A DNA stretch of 64,000 bases, from contig NZ_VLKI01000022.1 in the NCBI RefSeq assembly GCF_007830235.1, positions 20,015 to 84,014 of the forward strand. Direction: 5' to 3'. How positions within the stretch are numbered: the stretch's first letter is position 1; every line of letters starts with the position of its first letter. This document shows positions 27,256-35,755 of the stretch, one piece after another. The translations under genes were made by a program, and so were the position numbers. The notes beneath the pieces are model-generated. The model was not told the origin of the DNA. It did not search any database and saw only the letters and a program-made list of their open reading frames with translations. Source of the stretch: Cytobacillus oceanisediminis. GTDB taxonomy: Bacteria > Bacillota > Bacilli > Bacillales > Cytobacillaceae.

Positions 27256-28227
27256 ATGAAAACTTTTAAATCTTTAGCAATTCTTACAGCAGCAGCGTCA
27301 ATTTTCTTAGGAGGCTGCGGAAGCGGAGGTTCAAATGGTGCAGCAAATGAATCTGCTTCAGAAAACTTTCCTGAAGAACCAATTAAGATTATCGTGCCCT
27401 TCGCGGCAGGTGGTAGTGCTACTACAACTGCTAGGCTTCTGGCAGAGTATTCTGAGGAACCGATGGGTGAATCAATAGTTATTGAAAACAGAGAAGGAGG
27501 AGGAGGTACAATCGGCCAACAGTATGTTTCTACAGCAGAGCCAGATGGACATACCTTGCTTTTAGCAACTACATCGATTGTAACAAGTCCGATTTTTAAT
27601 GAAACTGCTTTTACTCATGAAGACTTTGACCCTATATTACAGGTTGTCAGCGATGTTTCGTATTTATATGTAAATACCGATGCGCCTTATGATGATATTG
27701 ATTCATTTATTGAATATGCGAAAGAAAATCCTGGAAAAGTAACAATTGCTACATCTGGGGCACAAGCTTCTGATACGATTGCCGCAAAAGAGTTTATAGA
27801 AGCAGCTGGTATTGATGCAACTGTCATTCCTTATGATGGTGCTGCTCCTGGTGTTGCCTCTGTTGCCGGTGGACATGACTCAGCAGCAATGAGTAGCTTT
27901 GGAGAATCAGAAGGTCAGGTTCAGGCAGGAAAAATTAAGCCGATTCTTGTTTTCAGTGAAAATAAATCTACTAAATACCCTGATGTTCCTACTTCTTATG
28001 AAAAAGGATATGAAATATCTGATGAGTCATGGCGTGGTGTTGTTGCGCCAGCAGGCACGGATCCTGAAATAATTAAGTATTTACAAGATGCATTTAAAGC
28101 CGGCTTTGATAATCCAGAATTCAAAGAAAAAATGGAAAACCAAGGGATGGATCCAATATACAAGGACAGTAAAGAATTTAAGCAATCAATTGATAATGTT
28201 TACAAACGTTTTAGTGAAAATATGTAA
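27256..28227 (+). CDS. tctC: Tripartite tricarboxylate transporter substrate-binding lipoprotein
   Basis: A 323-residue Bug/TctC-type binding protein. A lipoprotein signal ends at the lipobox LGGC with Cys21. Mature-domain motifs are PIKIIVPFAAGGSATTTAR at about 43-61 and the YVSTAEPDGHTLLL segment near 95. It would capture a carboxylate outside the membrane and deliver it to TctAB. It heads the operon tctC-tctB-tctA, with a hairpin after it that can keep its mRNA more abundant. The ligand is not deducible; the neighbouring aldolase and dehydrogenase suggest a hydroxylated or branched carboxylic acid. Confidence 0.9.
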   Translation: MKTFKSLAILTAAASIFLGGCGSGGSNGAANESASENFPEEPIKIIVPFAAGGSATTTARLLAEYSEEPMGESIVIENREGGGGTIGQQYVSTAEPDGHTLLLATTSIVTSPIFNETAFTHEDFDPILQVVSDVSYLYVNTDAPYDDIDSFIEYAKENPGKVTIATSGAQASDTIAAKEFIEAAGIDATVIPYDGAAPGVASVAGGHDSAAMSSFGESEGQVQAGKIKPILVFSENKSTKYPDVPTSYEKGYEISDESWRGVVAPAGTDPEIIKYLQDAFKAGFDNPEFKEKMENQGMDPIYKDSKEFKQSIDNVYKRFSENM

Positions 28228-28244
28228 GAGGAAAGTTGGTGCGT

Positions 28245-28263
28245 AGCCCTCGTAAAGAGGGCT
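28245..28263 (+). terminator. Intercistronic hairpin (attenuator) tctC-tctB
   Basis: AGCCCTC-GTAAA-GAGGGCT, followed 7 bases later by TTTTT. A leaky terminator here would give excess binding protein over membrane subunits, as in other binding-protein-dependent systems. Confidence 0.6.
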
Positions 28264-28300
28264 GCCATTGGTTTTTCAAAAGATCTACAGGAGGTTTGAA

Positions 28301-28825
28301 ATGGCAAAAGTTAATCGTTTATTTTCTGGTGTAATGATTCTCCTGGCTTTAGCTTTTTATTTAATGAGCAATGCGCTTTCTGAAGATGCAGCAAAATGGC
28401 CCCAATTTTTCGCTATCATCTTAATCATTCTTTCCATTGGTTTAATTGTTGACACGTTTATTAAGCCAAATAGAGAACAAGTAGAAAAAGAAGAAAAAGA
28501 AGAAAAAGAAGAAAAAGAAGAAAAAGAAGAAAAAGAAGAAAAAGAAGAAAAAGAAGAAAAAGAAGAAAAAGAAGAGAAACCAGCTAAAGATCGCAGTGTC
28601 CTGTATACAATTATTTTAACGTTCGTTTACTTGATATTAATGGATTTCATTGGCTTTTTAATTTTGACACCAATATACGTGTTTGTACTGCTTTGGGTGA
28701 TTAACTACCGTAATACGACACGATTAGTCGCTTTGTCAATCTCTGCAACAATTGTTATAACGGTTATTTTTCAATTTTTATTAAATGTTCCGATTCCTCA
28801 AGGAATTTTGGATAACCTTTTCTAG
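28301..28825 (+). CDS. tctB: Tripartite tricarboxylate transporter small membrane subunit with KEE-repeat loop
   Basis: A 174-residue four-helix TctB-type subunit. Helices 1-2 cover about 8-55 and helices 3-4 about 100-165. Between them is a highly charged insertion of about 32 residues made almost only of Glu-Lys-Glu units, encoded by roughly ten copies of a 9-base repeat. Ordinary TctB loops are shorter and not repetitive. ATG 28301 follows AGGAGG; the TTG upstream lacks a ribosome site. The repeat changes length in steps of three residues, so the frame is kept. Confidence 0.85.
   Translation: MAKVNRLFSGVMILLALAFYLMSNALSEDAAKWPQFFAIILIILSIGLIVDTFIKPNREQVEKEEKEEKEEKEEKEEKEEKEEKEEKEEKEEKPAKDRSVLYTIILTFVYLILMDFIGFLILTPIYVFVLLWVINYRNTTRLVALSISATIVITVIFQFLLNVPIPQGILDNLF
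28484..28579 (+). repeat. In-frame 9-base tandem repeat (GAAAAAGAA)n inside tctB
   Basis: About 10.7 nearly identical 9-base units over 96 bases; only the last (GAAGAGAAA) differs. Slipped-strand mispairing would add or remove Glu-Lys-Glu units in the cytoplasmic loop. Confidence 0.9.
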
Positions 28826-28842
28826 GAAGGAGAGAAGCAATT

Positions 28843-30348
28843 TTGGATATGTGGCTTACTGCTGTAGGAACAGTATTTTCGATGTCAACTTTATTATTAA
28901 TACTAGCAGGCACAATTTTTGGAATCATTATGGGATGCTTGCCTGGTATGAGCTCTACAATGGCAGTTTCAATCATCATCCCGTTTACATTTACGATGGA
29001 TCCTGCTACAGGTATTATCCTGCTTGCAGCTATCTACTGTTCTTCCGTTTATGGTGGTTCTATATCAGCTATTTTGTTGAATACTCCTGGTACACCAGCA
29101 GGGGCTGCGACAGTCTTAGATGGTTATAAGATGACACAAAAAGGAGAGAGTGGGAAAGCTCTGGGGATATCAGCGATCGCTTCGGCAATTGGGGGTATTA
29201 TTAGTGCCATTATTCTTTCCACAACAGCACCCTTTTTAGCGGAGCAAGCCTTGCGCTTTGGGGCGCCTGAATATTTTGCAGTCGCTATTTTTGGTATTTC
29301 GGTCATTTCGAGCCTGAGTGGAGTTAATCCTTTTAAAGGATTGCTTGCCGGTACTCTTGGTATTTTGATTGCTACAGTTGGTATGGATCCGGTTAATGGC
29401 TACCCAAGGTTTACTTTTTCAGAGCCACACCTCGCTGGTGGAATTTCTCTAGTCCCTTTGTTGATTGGTCTATTTTCCGTTTCACAAGCTTTTGTGCTAA
29501 TTAAAGAATCAGTTAATTCAAAAGAGGAAACCAAGATTTTATCCGTTTCAGGAAAAATACTCCCCACTGGTAAAGAATTCACAAGATTAATGCCGAATAT
29601 TTTCCGTTCATCGATTATCGGTACATTTATCGGCATCATCCCTGGGATTGGGGGGGACCCTGCCGCGTTTATGGCTTACAACGAAGCGATGCGCTGGTCG
29701 AAACATCCCGAAAAATTTGGAACAGGTATTATGGACGGAATAGTAGCACCAGAAGCTTCTAATAATGCCGTGACAGGTGGTGCAATGATCCCGCTATTAA
29801 CACTTGGGATCCCTGGTAACACGGTAACAGCTATCTTAATTGGAGGGTTGTTAATTCATGGTCTTAGACCCGGTCCAATGTTGTTTCAAGAGAATGGGGA
29901 TGTTGTTTATTCTTTATTCTTGAGTTTAATTGTTAGCAATCTTTTATTTTTAATTATTGGGCTTGCATGCACGAGATACTTCACAGCAATCTTAAAAGTG
30001 CCTGGCATTATTTTAGGCCCAATCATCTTAATTTTGAGCTTTGTCGGTTCTTATGCGATTCATAACAATTACTTTGATATCTGGATCGCGTTAGCATTCG
30101 GATTAATCGGCTACTTATTCCGTCTTATTAAAGTACCTGTCACTCCTATCGTTCTTGCAGTTATTTTAGGTCCACTCGCAGAGCAAAGCTTTAGACAGGC
30201 AATGTTGCAATCTGGAGATGAAGTGAGTATTTTCTTTACACGACCAATTAGTGCGGTTTTTCTAGTCATAGCCTTTATTACATTCGTCACTCCTTTTGTA
30301 AGAAGCTATCTTGGCAAAAAGAAGGAATCATCTAGCATTAATGGGTAA
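28843..30348 (+). CDS. tctA: Tripartite tricarboxylate transporter large membrane subunit
   Basis: A 501-residue TctA protein with about 12 hydrophobic segments. The family's two related halves are seen: IIMGCLPGMSSTMAVSIIIP at about 28-47, and GIIPGIGGDPAAFMAYNEA at about 263-281, each with the LPG/IPG glycine-rich motif thought to bind the substrate. The start is TTG 28843 (or ATG 28849), with AAGGAGAG upstream. The gene follows tctB by 17 bases. It forms the ion-driven permease with TctB. Confidence 0.92.
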   Translation: MDMWLTAVGTVFSMSTLLLILAGTIFGIIMGCLPGMSSTMAVSIIIPFTFTMDPATGIILLAAIYCSSVYGGSISAILLNTPGTPAGAATVLDGYKMTQKGESGKALGISAIASAIGGIISAIILSTTAPFLAEQALRFGAPEYFAVAIFGISVISSLSGVNPFKGLLAGTLGILIATVGMDPVNGYPRFTFSEPHLAGGISLVPLLIGLFSVSQAFVLIKESVNSKEETKILSVSGKILPTGKEFTRLMPNIFRSSIIGTFIGIIPGIGGDPAAFMAYNEAMRWSKHPEKFGTGIMDGIVAPEASNNAVTGGAMIPLLTLGIPGNTVTAILIGGLLIHGLRPGPMLFQENGDVVYSLFLSLIVSNLLFLIIGLACTRYFTAILKVPGIILGPIILILSFVGSYAIHNNYFDIWIALAFGLIGYLFRLIKVPVTPIVLAVILGPLAEQSFRQAMLQSGDEVSIFFTRPISAVFLVIAFITFVTPFVRSYLGKKKESSSING

Positions 30349-30422
30349 AACTTTAAAAGCAAAAAAATATTTCCTTCTTAAGAAAAGGGCCAGATTTTTC
30401 AGTGTATGAAGGAGGGTTTCCT

Positions 30423-30863
30423 ATGTTAGAGGTAAAGCACCATAATGTGCATGATCTTTCAAGTAAGGAATTTAATTTCCTTATAAATGAGAAAGAGTAT
30501 CGATCATTTATCGAGTTATTATTAATGGAAAATACAAAAGGTGAAAATGGCTTATTATTTAAAACGATTATCGAAAACTGTTCGAAGATAGAAGAAGAGT
30601 TTGTAAAAAAAGAAATAGAAAAAATGAACGAATCAGTAAACGATATCAATGTTTGGAAGGAGCCGGCGAAAGAGAAATATATCGGTTTTAAGAGAGAATA
30701 TCAAAAGTTATTTAAACAAACTGACGAAGAATCAATTGTAATAACACTATTTATTTTAATGACTTTAAATTATGTTTTTGTTTCTTATAAAAAGCCCGAT
30801 TTTAGAAAGTTTTTAGGAATAAGAAAACGTGGTCTTTTCAGTAAGCAGAAAGGCAGCTCCTAA
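30423..30863 (+). CDS. Unknown protein in the tct operon
   Basis: A 146-residue protein that I do not recognise. It is charged and mostly helical, with one possible hydrophobic stretch near 110-125 (IVITLFILMTLNYVFV), and ends in a basic tail (RKFLGIRKRGLFSKQKGSS). ATG 30423 has GAAGGAGGG 7 bases upstream, so it is probably a real gene. It lies 74 bases after tctA and 131 before the RraA-like gene. A membrane-attached accessory to the transporter is possible, but unproven. Confidence 0.6.
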   Translation: MLEVKHHNVHDLSSKEFNFLINEKEYRSFIELLLMENTKGENGLLFKTIIENCSKIEEEFVKKEIEKMNESVNDINVWKEPAKEKYIGFKREYQKLFKQTDEESIVITLFILMTLNYVFVSYKKPDFRKFLGIRKRGLFSKQKGSS

Positions 30864-30994
30864 ATTCTCCTGTTTTGTGCGCTGGAATTACTTTCTATTT
30901 ATCTATGTTAATTAATTTCGTGAACTAAGAAACTCATAAGCTTGCATCATTTTGAAGACAGTCAAATTATTAAAAAGTAAGGAAGTGTTTTAAA

Positions 30995-31678
30995 TTGCAT
31001 TATACAGCACCACTTTTACCTGAAGAAGTAATTGAACGGGCAAAGAAATTAAATTCAACACTAATCTCAGATGCGATGGGCTGCACTGGTTCAATGGATC
31101 ATAAAGTCAAACCAGTAGCCGCGGGAATGAAAGTAGTGGGAACGGCGCTAACAATAGATATGAGAGCAGGAGACAATCTCTTTTTACATCAGGGAATTTA
31201 TAGTGGTGGAGCAGGATATGTAATTGTAGCTGATGGAAAAGGGCATTCGGAAAATGCGTACCTTGGTGAATTAATGGCGGGTGCAGCAAAAGCAGTTGGA
31301 CTTGAAGGAATTGTCATTGATGGTCTTGTCCGTGATAAAGAAATGCTTGGTAAAATCGGACTGCCGATTTTCGCGAAAGGATTCATTCCGAACGGTCCAT
31401 TCAAGAATGGTCCAGGAGCAATTAATACAGTTATTTCCTGCGCAGGTGTAGCTGTTCATCCTGGTGATTTAATTGTCGGTGATGAAGATGGAGTCGTTGT
31501 TGTTCCGAAAGAGAAGATTGAGGATGCCCTTCAGAAAGCAGAAAAAAAACTTGAATATGAAGAAAAGCGTTTAGAGACCATTGCAAATTATGAAGAAGAA
31601 CGCAAACGTGGCAACGTCGATGGAGTCAGCATCTCACCTCCTTGGCTGGAAAATAAAATCAAGGAATTCGGATATTAA
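30995..31678 (+). CDS. RraA/HMG-aldolase family protein
   Basis: A 227-residue protein of the RraA-like fold. The family segment GELMAGAAKAVGLEGIVIDGLVRD (split here over 90-113) holds the Gly-rich loop, Arg and Asp that bind pyruvate enolate and a divalent metal in 4-hydroxy-4-methyl-2-oxoglutarate aldolases. The later HPGDLIVGDEDGVVVVP is also typical. Such aldolases split hydroxy-oxo-dicarboxylates to pyruvate and an oxo acid. With the tct transporter and the dehydrogenase, it suggests catabolism of a branched or hydroxylated carboxylate. It starts at TTG 30995. An RNase E inhibitor role is unlikely in a Firmicute. Confidence 0.82.
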   Translation: MHYTAPLLPEEVIERAKKLNSTLISDAMGCTGSMDHKVKPVAAGMKVVGTALTIDMRAGDNLFLHQGIYSGGAGYVIVADGKGHSENAYLGELMAGAAKAVGLEGIVIDGLVRDKEMLGKIGLPIFAKGFIPNGPFKNGPGAINTVISCAGVAVHPGDLIVGDEDGVVVVPKEKIEDALQKAEKKLEYEEKRLETIANYEEERKRGNVDGVSISPPWLENKIKEFGY

Positions 31679-31695
31679 TAGGAGGTGGAAAGAAG

Positions 31696-32574
31696 ATGCA
31701 TTTAGGATTTATCGGATTTGGAGAAGCAGCGTTTGAATTAGCGTCAGGCTTGAAACAACATGGATTAAAAAAAATTACTGCATATGATCCACTTTGGAAA
31801 ATGAAGACGTACCGTGGTTTAGTATTAAGTCGTGCAGAAAAAGCAAAAGTGGAACTCGTTGAGTCACCAGAGAAAGTTTTACAGATAGCAGATTCAGTTA
31901 TCGTTGCAGTACCAGCTGACAAAGCACTTGATGTAAGCAATCAGCTGAAGTCGCATTTACAAAACGGCTGTGTGTATATTGATGTATCTGCATCCAGCCC
32001 GGATGTAAAGCGAAAAATAGCTGCCAATGTTAATGAACATGGCGGGAAATTTGTCGATGCAGCTATGATGGGACCACTTCCAGTTTACAAGCATAAGGTC
32101 CCTATTCTTGCAAGTGGTGACGGTACTGATACTTTTATGGAATTAATGACTGCCTTTGAAATGAATATTACAAAAGTTAGTGAAGTTCCTGGAGAAGCGA
32201 CAGCGGTTAAGTTAATCAGAAGTATCCACATGAAAGGAATTGCTGCCTTGTATTTCGAATTACTAGAAGCCGCTCATGAATTTAATGTTGATAAACTTGT
32301 CATTGATTCAATAAGCGAAACCATGAATGGACACACATTTGAAGAAACAATGAATCGTCTCGTGACCGGTACGTCTATTCATGCGTTAAGACGTTCAATC
32401 GAACTTGGTGGCACCATTGAAATGTTAGAATCAGTCAACATTGATTCAGTGATGTCTCAGGCAGCAAAAACGAAACTTGAAAATCTTGCTAAAAAGAATT
32501 TAAGAGATTCTTTTAACGGTGCAAAGCCAGATCATTGGCTCCAAGTGATTGAAGCATGTAAAACAGCACATTAG
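31696..32574 (+). CDS. NAD(P)-dependent oxidoreductase, 6PGDH-like with DUF1932 C-terminus
   Basis: A 292-residue protein with an N-terminal Rossmann fold (LGFIGFGEAAFELASGL at 3-19) related to 3-hydroxyisobutyrate and 6-phosphogluconate dehydrogenases. The middle segment VDAAMMGPLPVYKHKVP and the helical C-terminus with KLIRSIHMKGIAALYFELLEA match the DUF1932 branch. It probably oxidises a beta-hydroxy acid that the aldolase then cleaves. It starts 17 bases after the aldolase stop with AGGAGGTGG, so the two are co-transcribed and translationally close. Confidence 0.82.
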   Translation: MHLGFIGFGEAAFELASGLKQHGLKKITAYDPLWKMKTYRGLVLSRAEKAKVELVESPEKVLQIADSVIVAVPADKALDVSNQLKSHLQNGCVYIDVSASSPDVKRKIAANVNEHGGKFVDAAMMGPLPVYKHKVPILASGDGTDTFMELMTAFEMNITKVSEVPGEATAVKLIRSIHMKGIAALYFELLEAAHEFNVDKLVIDSISETMNGHTFEETMNRLVTGTSIHALRRSIELGGTIEMLESVNIDSVMSQAAKTKLENLAKKNLRDSFNGAKPDHWLQVIEACKTAH

Positions 32575-32684
32575 TCACAAAATACAACTTTGTAACTTGG
32601 CAATAAAGCCTTCCATTGAATATAACCATCCGGCGGACTAATCTATTTAGGTCTGCCTTTCTTCTTTAATGAGGGGGGGTAACA

Positions 32685-33854
32685 TTGATTAAAAAAAGGC
32701 TTGACCGCTATTTAGTATTTATGTGTACATGTTTATTTACGGTTAGTATTGCTGGTAGTCGACCACTTATCCCGTTATATGCGAAACAACTGGGGGCGGA
32801 GAATATTCATATTGGTGTGATAATAGCCTTGTTCTCCATGTTGCCTTTATTGCTGTCTGTTAAAACGGGCACAGTGATTGATTACATTGGTGTCAAAAAA
32901 CCACTCATTTTTAGTATTGTCATAGGAAGCATTTCAATGTTGATATTGTCAATTTCAAGGGATTATATAGGAATTTACATATCGCAAATCTTTGCAGGAT
33001 TTGCTCATTTAGTATTCGTACTCTCCATACAATCATATGCTGGGCACTTTTCAAAAAATAAGTTAAGAGAATATTATATTGCCATTTTTAGTATCGCTGT
33101 TGCATCAGGAAGCTTTGCTGGACCGGTGATTAGTGGATTTCTTACGGATACAATAAGTTATTCTTACGCTTTTTTAGTATTAGGATTAATCATTTTAATT
33201 GCACTGCCCTTATCGTGGTTATTTCATGAAATACAGATAAAAGCACCAAAATCAATTGAACCGCATGAGAAAGCAGAAAAAGCTTTTCGATTATTGCAGG
33301 ATTCACATTTACGAAAAGCGATATTAATTAGTTCGCTTGTATTGCTTGTAAAAGATGCATATATTGCTTTCTTTCCATTGCTGGCAGCAGAAAAAGGGGT
33401 TTCCACTTCAGTCATTGGTGTAATTATTTCATTAAATGCAGCCGCTGGTATCTTAATTCGCAGTATATTGCCGTGGATTGTCCAACGTTATAAGCGGAAA
33501 ATGATTATTATCATTTCAATTATCATGGCAGGGATTATATATATGATAAATCCGTTCGTCGATCATGTGATATGGCTTTGTATCCTTGGCTTTATTCTTG
33601 GTTTTTGCTCGGGAATAGGACAGCCTTTGTCCATTTTCGTTACAATAATAGCTCTGCCCAAGGATCGGATAGCAGAAGGTCTTGGTCTTAGGCTTATGTT
33701 TAATAAAGTTACGCAAGTAGTGGCACCGTTATCATTAGGTGCAGTATCTGGGGTGGTTGGCATGTCGGGTGTATTCTATTTATGTGGCGCGGTGATTTTA
33801 GCAGGCGGCATTCAGCCATGCAAGTCTCTTTTTTACAAAAAATACAAAAGGTGA
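32685..33854 (+). CDS. MFS transporter in the tct cluster
   Basis: A 389-residue protein with about 11-12 transmembrane helices, beginning RYLVFMCTCLFTVSIAGSRPLIPLYA. The loop 2-3 region TGTVIDYIGVKKP is a relaxed MFS motif A. The start is TTG 32685 preceded by a G-run (GAGGGGGGG). It could be a second uptake route or an exporter of the pathway product. The C-terminus is short and basic. Confidence 0.75.
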   Translation: MIKKRLDRYLVFMCTCLFTVSIAGSRPLIPLYAKQLGAENIHIGVIIALFSMLPLLLSVKTGTVIDYIGVKKPLIFSIVIGSISMLILSISRDYIGIYISQIFAGFAHLVFVLSIQSYAGHFSKNKLREYYIAIFSIAVASGSFAGPVISGFLTDTISYSYAFLVLGLIILIALPLSWLFHEIQIKAPKSIEPHEKAEKAFRLLQDSHLRKAILISSLVLLVKDAYIAFFPLLAAEKGVSTSVIGVIISLNAAAGILIRSILPWIVQRYKRKMIIIISIIMAGIIYMINPFVDHVIWLCILGFILGFCSGIGQPLSIFVTIIALPKDRIAEGLGLRLMFNKVTQVVAPLSLGAVSGVVGMSGVFYLCGAVILAGGIQPCKSLFYKKYKR

Positions 33855-33920
33855 TATTATTACTTTATAGATAAAAGGCGGAAAATTTACAACAAATCGT
33901 GTCTGTATGGAGAGAATTAT

Positions 33921-34772
33921 ATGGAAAATCCAATAGTAAAGCTGCAGCAGAAAATATCGGAATTGACGGAAACACAGCGTAGAGTTGCAGACTACATTAT
34001 AAAGCATCCACTAGATGTTGCTTTTTTAACAGTCGATCAACTAGCTGCTATTGTCGGAACAAGTACAACCACCATCATGCGATTGACATTCAGTGTCGGC
34101 TATTCAGGATACACTGAATTTCAAAAAGGTCTTCAAGAAAATTTGCGCCATCAGGCTGCACCTCAAACAAGATTGGAAGCCAACATAAAAGGGATTAGTG
34201 GGAATAATTTGTGGAGTCGCTACGCAGAAAGCCAAATTAACAGTATACAAGATACAATTAATATGACTTCACCGGAATCACTTGAACAAGCAATGGATAT
34301 GATTACTTCTGCGAAACGAATCATTTGCACAAGTGTTCGAAGCGGATTGCCAATAGCACAGTATTTAACGCACGGATTGAACCGTCTATTTGGAAATGCT
34401 CAGCTGGTTGTCGCAGATGTTAGTGATTGGGCCGACAGTGTTGTGAATATGAATTCTAATGATTTACTTATCGCTATAAGCTTTCCACGATATGCTAGAA
34501 GAATTATTGACTTTGCTAAAATAGCAAAAGATAACGGAGTGCAGGTTGTATCAATTACAGATAGTTATTCCTCTCCACTTGTGAAGTATTCTGATCTAAT
34601 TCTTCTTTGCAACTCTAGCAGTATCGCTTTTCATAATTCTGCAGTTTCGTCTATGTTCATAGCCGATTATTTAATTAGCGCACTTGCGATCAATTCCCCA
34701 GAGAAAACGAAGGAACGTTTAGATAAGGTAAATTCAATTTTGACAGGTATGAATTATCACCATCTAAATTAA
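33921..34772 (+). CDS. RpiR/MurR-family regulator
   Basis: A 283-residue regulator with an N-terminal helix-turn-helix of the RpiR type (VDQLAAIVGTSTTTIMRL at about 39-56) and a C-terminal SIS domain (about 115-255, RIICTSVRSGLPIAQYLTHG), which normally binds a phosphosugar or acid. It is read in the same direction as the tct operon, at its end, and is the obvious candidate for its control. No clear operator was found. Confidence 0.85.
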   Translation: MENPIVKLQQKISELTETQRRVADYIIKHPLDVAFLTVDQLAAIVGTSTTTIMRLTFSVGYSGYTEFQKGLQENLRHQAAPQTRLEANIKGISGNNLWSRYAESQINSIQDTINMTSPESLEQAMDMITSAKRIICTSVRSGLPIAQYLTHGLNRLFGNAQLVVADVSDWADSVVNMNSNDLLIAISFPRYARRIIDFAKIAKDNGVQVVSITDSYSSPLVKYSDLILLCNSSSIAFHNSAVSSMFIADYLISALAINSPEKTKERLDKVNSILTGMNYHHLN

Positions 34773-34879
34773 TACTCATAGGGAATGTTTATCATAATTG
34801 CTTCATTCTAAAATAAACACATAATTACAAACCCCGCACCTTCGCAACGAACATAGTTATCTGGCGCTTTTCAAAATAA

Positions 34880-35215
34880 AGATGGATTCCCGGCTTGAGG
34901 GGGGTGATCCCCGATTAGAGCTGTGGAGTCATGATTAGAAGGTGTAGAAACCCAAGTCAAGGGGATAGATAACCGGTTAAAGGGTGTAGAAATCCAAGCA
35001 AGTCAAGGGGATAGATACCCGGCTGATTAGAGTTGAAGATACGGTAAACAGAATTGAAGTCCCACAGGCTGAAGATATAATTCCATGTAAAAATGCAAAT
35101 AAAGAAAACGGATTTTGAAATGGAATACTTGAGCAATAGGATAACAGAAATGGACAAGCGCCTTTTTAACATCGAAAAAAGCAATGGAAATTTATTAAAA
35201 ATAATAGAGGTATAG
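34880..35215 (+). pseudogene. Coiled-coil gene remnant with internal repeats
   Basis: Frames read LEGVETQVKGIDNRLKGVEIQ, then (after a shift near 34994-35000) KGIDTRLIRVEDTVNRIEV, and after another break EYLSNRITEMDKRLFNIEKS ending IIEV-stop at 35215. The unit is a short repeat of the V-x-G-I-D-x-R-L type, typical of long coiled coils. In-frame stops and two shifts show it is not functional. The DNA repeat units are at 34939-34979 and 34981-35026. I cannot name the parent gene. Confidence 0.6.
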
Positions 35216-35258
35216 TTGGGCAGAGTTGCTGTCTGATTATACCTTTTTTTATTTAGCA
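35209..35258 (+). terminator. Terminator of the coiled-coil remnant, copy 2
   Basis: AGGTATA...TATACCT followed by seven T. The same structure follows copy 1 at about 26924-26966. Confidence 0.7.
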
Positions 35259-35755
35259 TTAGGACAGAAGGGGGATAGGAAAAATTAGGTGAATGAAATT
35301 AGGAACTTAAGCCTCCATGGACTGCTATCTCTTGAATAACGGCTGTATACAGAGGATCCGAGAGTTATATTAAGAATATGTCTTAGGGAATCCTTCTAAG
35401 CAGGGATTGTTGGACTAGAGTACTAAATAAGCGCCTTTTTCGTATGTGATTGGTTTAGCGCATTTTGTTAAAATTAATATATTCCCCAAAAAAGTCTGTA
35501 AACTAATTCATACTAAATACCTCTGCCGTATTCAATCTATCTAATTTCCCAATATCCAAAAAAGATGGACAATGGTTTTACGTTATTTAGAATGTCGTCG
35601 TTAAGAGTAATTAAATATACGCAATAATTGAGGGTTCGTTTCGTTTGTATTATTACATAAAAAATACTTTAATCATGTGCTTTTGCATTTTATATGTTTA
35701 CCAATCGAAGTAAAACCCTCTGCGAATAGATCAAAGATGGGAGTTAAAATTTAAT
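35259..35755. other. AT-rich leader of the second BCCT gene
   Basis: No frame of note. The ribosome site of the following gene is weak (GGGAG at about 35739-35743). I see no clear sigma-A promoter pair that stands out from the AT-rich background. Confidence 0.35.

Noticed and set aside
30995..31678. Annotation as RNase E inhibitor RraA or menaquinone methyltransferase
   Set aside because: RNase E regulation is not expected in this group, and the fold-specific pyruvate-binding residues and gene context fit an aldolase.
34939..35026. Minisatellite or iteron-type origin
   Set aside because: The units translate into coiled-coil repeats continuous with a coding remnant, and no replication gene is present.
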